Shown here: positions 61,344-64,000 of the stretch, piece by piece | Layout of the letters: each line of letters starts with the position of its first letter | Numbering within the stretch: the stretch's first letter is position 1 | Assembly (NCBI RefSeq): GCF_003260275.1 | Contig: NZ_QJHB01000006.1 | Span: forward strand, 124,001 to 188,000 | Direction of reading: 5' to 3' | DNA: 64,000 nt | Origin: Homoserinimonas sp. OAct 916 | GTDB taxonomy: Bacteria > Actinomycetota > Actinomycetes > Actinomycetales > Microbacteriaceae | Translations under genes and position numbers: made by a program | Notes under the pieces: model-generated | What the model saw: the letters and a program-made list of their open reading frames with translations, nothing else | Database searches by the model: none | What the model was told of the DNA's origin: nothing

Positions 61344-63329
61344 TCAGGCCCCGGCCGCCTGGCCGGGTGCGGTGAGCACCTGCGCCCGAGATTCGATTGC
61401 CGAGGTGATCTGGCTGATGGCCTGATCGATCGGCACCCCGTTCTGCTGGCTGCCGTCTCGGTAACGGAAGCTGACGGTGCCGGCCGAACGGTCTTCCTCC
61501 CCGGCGATCAGCAGGAAGGGCACCCTCTGCTTGGTGTGGGTGCGAATCTTCTTCTGCATGCGCTCGGACGAGACGTCGAGCTCTGCCCGTACGCCTGAGG
61601 CACTCAGCTGGTCGATGATCGCACCAAGGTATTCGTTGTAGTCATCCGCGATCGGGATTCCGACCACCTGCACTGGTGCGAGCCAGACGGGGAAGGCGCC
61701 GGCGTAGTGCTCGGTGAGCACTCCGAAGAACCGCTCGATCGAACCGAACAGGGCCCGGTGGATCATCACCGGTCGCTGGCGTGAGCCATCTGCTGCGGTG
61801 TATTCCAACCCGAACCGCTCCGGCAGGTTGAAGTCGAGTTGCACGGTTGACATCTGCCAGGTACGACCGATGGCGTCGCGCGCCTGCACCGAGATCTTGG
61901 GGCCGTAGAAGGCGGCGCCCCCCGGGTCGGGAACAAGTTCCAGACCGGACGCCTCGGCCACTTCGGCCAGCGTCGCGGTGGCCTCCTCCCAGACGTCGTC
62001 GTCGCCGACGAACTTCTCTGGGTCTTTGGTCGACAGCTCCAGGTAGAAATCGGTCAGCCCGTAGTCACGCAACAGGTTGAGCACGAAGTTGAGCGTCTTG
62101 GTCAGCTCCGATTTCATCTGGTCGGTGGTGGTGAAGATGTGCGCATCATCCATGGTCAGTCCGCGCACGCGCGTGAGTCCGTGCACCACCCCCGACTTCT
62201 CGTTGCGGTAGACCGTGCCGAATTCGAACATGCGGAGCGGCAAGTCACGGTAGGAGCGTCCGCTGGAGCGATAGATCAGAATGTGGAACGGGCAGTTCAT
62301 CGGCTTCAGGTAGTAGTCAGCACCCTGCCGTGTGATCTCACCCTCCTCATTGCGTGCCTCATCGAGGTGCATCGGCGGGAACATCGCGTCGGAGTACCAA
62401 CCGAGGTGACCGGACTCCTCGAACAGGTTCGCCTTGGTGATGTGAGGCGTGTAGACGAAGTCGTACCCCTCCTCCTCATGTCGCCGGCGCGAGTAGTCCT
62501 CCATCTCGCGGCGGATGATGCCGCCCTTTGGGTGGAAGACGGCGAGTCCCGAACCGATCTCGTCGGGAAAAGAGAATAGGTCGAGTTCAGCGCCGAGTCT
62601 GCGATGGTCGCGCTTGGCAGCCTCCTCGAGCCGGGTCTGGTGGGCGCGAAGCTCGTCCTTGGTCGGCCAGGCCGTGCCGTACAGGCGCTGCAACTGTGGA
62701 TTCTTCTCCGAGCCACGCCAGTATGCCGCGGCGATGCGAGTGAGCGCGAAACCGTTGCCGATCATTCGCGTATTGGGCAGGTGCGGCCCCCGGCAGAGAT
62801 CTTTCCAGACGGTCTCCCCCGACTTGGGGTCGACGTTGTCATAGATGGTCAGCTCGGCGCCGCCGACCTCCACAGACTCGTTGTCGTCGCCGGTGTGACC
62901 ACCCTTGAGCCCGATCAGTTCGAGCTTGTAGGGCTCCCCCGCCAGTTCGGCGCGAGCCTCGTCCTCGCTGACCACACGGCGCACGAAGCGTTGGCCCTGG
63001 CGGATGATGCGCGCCATCGCCTTGTCGAAGGCCTTCATGTCCTCGGGGGTGAACGGCTCGGCCACGTCGAAGTCGTAGTAGAAGCCATCGGTGATCGGCG
63101 GGCCGATCCCGAGCTTGGCCTCAGGGTTGATCGATTGCACCGCCTGGGCCGCGACGTGGGCCGCGGAGTGCCTGAGGATGTCCAACCCATCCGGCGAGTC
63201 AATCGTCACCGGTTCGACCTGATCGGTGTCGGTCACAGTGGCCGCCAGATCCGCAAGCTGGCCGTTGACGCGCATGGCGACGATGTTGCGGTCGGCGAAG
63301 ATATCGAATCCGGTCCTATTGCTGCTCAT
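61344..63329 (-). CDS. thrS: Threonyl-tRNA synthetase
   Basis: Charges tRNA-Thr. The 661-residue class II enzyme has an N-terminal TGS-like region, the editing domain ([16 protein letters not shown] near residue 55), and the catalytic domain with [30 protein letters not shown], the zinc-type [10 protein letters not shown] near residue 345, [21 protein letters not shown] and a final anticodon domain with [13 protein letters not shown]. No T-box leader was seen. The ATG appears leaderless. Confidence 0.97.
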   Translation of the reverse strand: MSSNRTGFDIFADRNIVAMRVNGQLADLAATVTDTDQVEPVTIDSPDGLDILRHSAAHVAAQAVQSINPEAKLGIGPPITDGFYYDFDVAEPFTPEDMKAFDKAMARIIRQGQRFVRRVVSEDEARAELAGEPYKLELIGLKGGHTGDDNESVEVGGAELTIYDNVDPKSGETVWKDLCRGPHLPNTRMIGNGFALTRIAAAYWRGSEKNPQLQRLYGTAWPTKDELRAHQTRLEEAAKRDHRRLGAELDLFSFPDEIGSGLAVFHPKGGIIRREMEDYSRRRHEEEGYDFVYTPHITKANLFEESGHLGWYSDAMFPPMHLDEARNEEGEITRQGADYYLKPMNCPFHILIYRSSGRSYRDLPLRMFEFGTVYRNEKSGVVHGLTRVRGLTMDDAHIFTTTDQMKSELTKTLNFVLNLLRDYGLTDFYLELSTKDPEKFVGDDDVWEEATATLAEVAEASGLELVPDPGGAAFYGPKISVQARDAIGRTWQMSTVQLDFNLPERFGLEYTAADGSRQRPVMIHRALFGSIERFFGVLTEHYAGAFPVWLAPVQVVGIPIADDYNEYLGAIIDQLSASGVRAELDVSSERMQKKIRTHTKQRVPFLLIAGEEDRSAGTVSFRYRDGSQQNGVPIDQAISQITSAIESRAQVLTAPGQAAGA

Positions 63330-63336
63330 TCAATCA

Positions 63337-63342
63337 ACAATA
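63337..63342 (-). promoter_or_regulatory. -10 element of a leaderless thrS
   Basis: TATTGT fits TATAAT at 4 of 6 positions and lies 7 bases before the thrS ATG. No Shine-Dalgarno sequence is present, so the mRNA probably begins at the start codon. Confidence 0.5.
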
Positions 63343-63372
63343 GCGGCGCGGCATCCGCAGTTCAGGTTCGCT

Positions 63373-63428
63373 GCCACCGGCCGGTGGCGGATGTTCACGT
63401 CGCCACAGATATTCGTGCGGCGCGCCGC
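63373..63428. promoter_or_regulatory. Palindromes in the thrS upstream region
   Basis: GCCACCGGCCGGTGGC (63373-63388) is a perfect 16-base palindrome, and GCGGCGCGCCGC (63417-63428) a perfect 12-base one. They lie 44-100 bases upstream of thrS in the gap shared with the divergent cytochrome gene, so they are candidate operator sites for either gene. No regulator binding motif was recognised. Confidence 0.4.
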
Positions 63429-63469
63429 CGCAGAAAACTCATTCGGTCCCGGATTCGTGGCTCTGATCA

Positions 63470-63556
63470 GGTGACCGAGGCGTGACTACTACATTGTGTA
63501 GAAAAGATCTCTCCCGATCTGCTTGAATGGGAGCGCACCATCTTCATCCGGTCACC
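63470..63556 (+). promoter_or_regulatory. Possible structured leader of the cytochrome gene
   Basis: GGTGACCG (63470-63477) pairs exactly with CGGTCACC (63549-63556). Between them are two smaller hairpins, CTACA-TTG-TGTAG and CTCCC...GGGAG. A TACATT -10-like element lies at 63490-63495, which would place transcription inside this region, so the long pairing may be at DNA level only. Confidence 0.3.
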
Positions 63557-63577
63557 CCTCTACAGATACAGGCGAAC

Positions 63578-64000
63578 ATGGAAAACCTCGATTTCCCGTT
63601 ATGGTTGCGGGCGACGCACCTCATCAACTTCGTGCTCATCGGCATGCTTCTGCGCTCAGGCTGGGAGATGCTCTCGTCGCTGCCGCGCCTCTGGTGGCGG
63701 AACGACTGCGCTCCCGGCACAGAATGGTTGCGCTTCACCAGGCGCAAGCTGCCCAAGGAGGAGGGTGTCTATACCTCGCTCATGGACGAGCGATCACTTT
63801 CGCCGCTCATCGGGTTGCCCGGTCGCGAGAACATCGGGCTCGGGCGCCACTGGCACGGCCTGTCCGTCATGTTGTGGGTGCTCAATGGTTTTGTTTATGT
63901 GATCCTGCTCTTCGCCACCGGGTTGTGGCAACGCATCATCCCGACCTCGTGGGATGTGATCCCCAAGGCCTGGGACTCATTCGTCATCTATGCCGGGTTC
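63578..64000 (+). CDS. Cytochrome b/b6-like membrane protein, N-terminal part
   Basis: Partial gene, cut by the right window edge after 141 codons. It starts at an ATG with only a weak AGGCG upstream. The product has LWLRATHLINFVLIGMLLRSGWEM as first membrane helix, with a histidine typical of b-type haem ligation, a cytoplasmic loop, and a second helix starting at RHWHGLSVMLWVLNGFVYVILL. This is the pattern of the cytochrome b561/thiosulfate-reductase-type membrane subunit, often fused to a molybdopterin oxidoreductase domain in Actinobacteria. The fusion cannot be seen here. Confidence 0.75.
   Translation, partial: MENLDFPLWLRATHLINFVLIGMLLRSGWEMLSSLPRLWWRNDCAPGTEWLRFTRRKLPKEEGVYTSLMDERSLSPLIGLPGRENIGLGRHWHGLSVMLWVLNGFVYVILLFATGLWQRIIPTSWDVIPKAWDSFVIYAGF

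Noticed and set aside
63330-63577. T-box riboswitch upstream of thrS.
   Set aside because: No TGGNACCGCG-type T-box sequence is present, and the gene appears leaderless.

Overview
This window looks like the core chromosome of a high-GC Gram-positive actinobacterium, most likely a member of the Microbacteriaceae. That placement is inferred from GC-rich coding sequence, frequent GTG/TTG starts, 4-base start/stop overlaps, probable leaderless genes, and gene orders typical of Actinobacteria. Examples are trpE with its membrane partner and HGxxPAAW gene, a PriA without helicase motifs, mIHF and rpoZ next to gmk, and thrS followed by a HIT phosphorylase. No tRNA, rRNA, CRISPR array, prophage or insertion sequence was seen. 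About 61 protein genes fill the window, most of them on the minus strand, and no gap between genes exceeds about 275 bases.

Region by region, in window order. 1-3.1 kb: a REP-like inverted repeat, then a three-gene cluster of LolA-like exported protein, ABC ATPase and ABC permease. 3.2-12 kb (read right to left): rpe, trpE, a Trp-operon membrane protein, a small HGxxPAAW protein, trpC, trpB, trpA, lgt and pyk. 12.2-13 kb: a lipoprotein of unknown role. 13.1-30.4 kb: a long minus-strand series that starts with the pyrimidine operon pyrR-pyrB-pyrC-(PH-like membrane protein)-carA-carB-pyrF and continues into an mIHF-guanylate kinase fusion, rpoZ, coaBC, metK, priA, fmt and rsmB. A strong PyrR-binding hairpin abuts the pyrR ribosome binding site. 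30.4-33.5 kb: an accessory-looking block of metallo-beta-lactamase-fold hydrolase, APC permease and a PrxQ-like peroxiredoxin. 33.5-41.1 kb: nusB, efp, the shikimate genes aroQ, aroB, aroK, aroC and aroE, one unknown two-part protein, and mltG. 41.1-47.3 kb: ruvX, alaS, two small membrane proteins, rpsD with a structured leader and a strong downstream hairpin, and rarA. 47.5-50.3 kb (plus strand): a membrane-anchored cyclophilin, a DUF349 protein and an orphan AbiEi-like protein. 50.3-63.3 kb: rel, secF, secD, yajC, ruvBAC, yebC, pdxT, pdxS, the HIT protein and thrS. The right edge holds the start of a b-type cytochrome gene.

Together the genes serve UMP synthesis, chorismate synthesis and its use for tryptophan, vitamin B6 and CoA synthesis, SAM supply, translation (alaS, thrS, efp, fmt, rpsD, rsmB), Holliday-junction handling (ruvABC, ruvX, rarA), protein export (SecDF-YajC), lipoprotein maturation (lgt) and the stringent response (rel). 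I found no clearly new multi-gene system. The most interesting items are the mIHF-Gmk fusion, the pyrR operator hairpin, the three-hairpin rpsD leader, the aroQ leader hairpin, several palindromes near thrS and trpA/lgt, and a few conserved but uncharacterised operon members.
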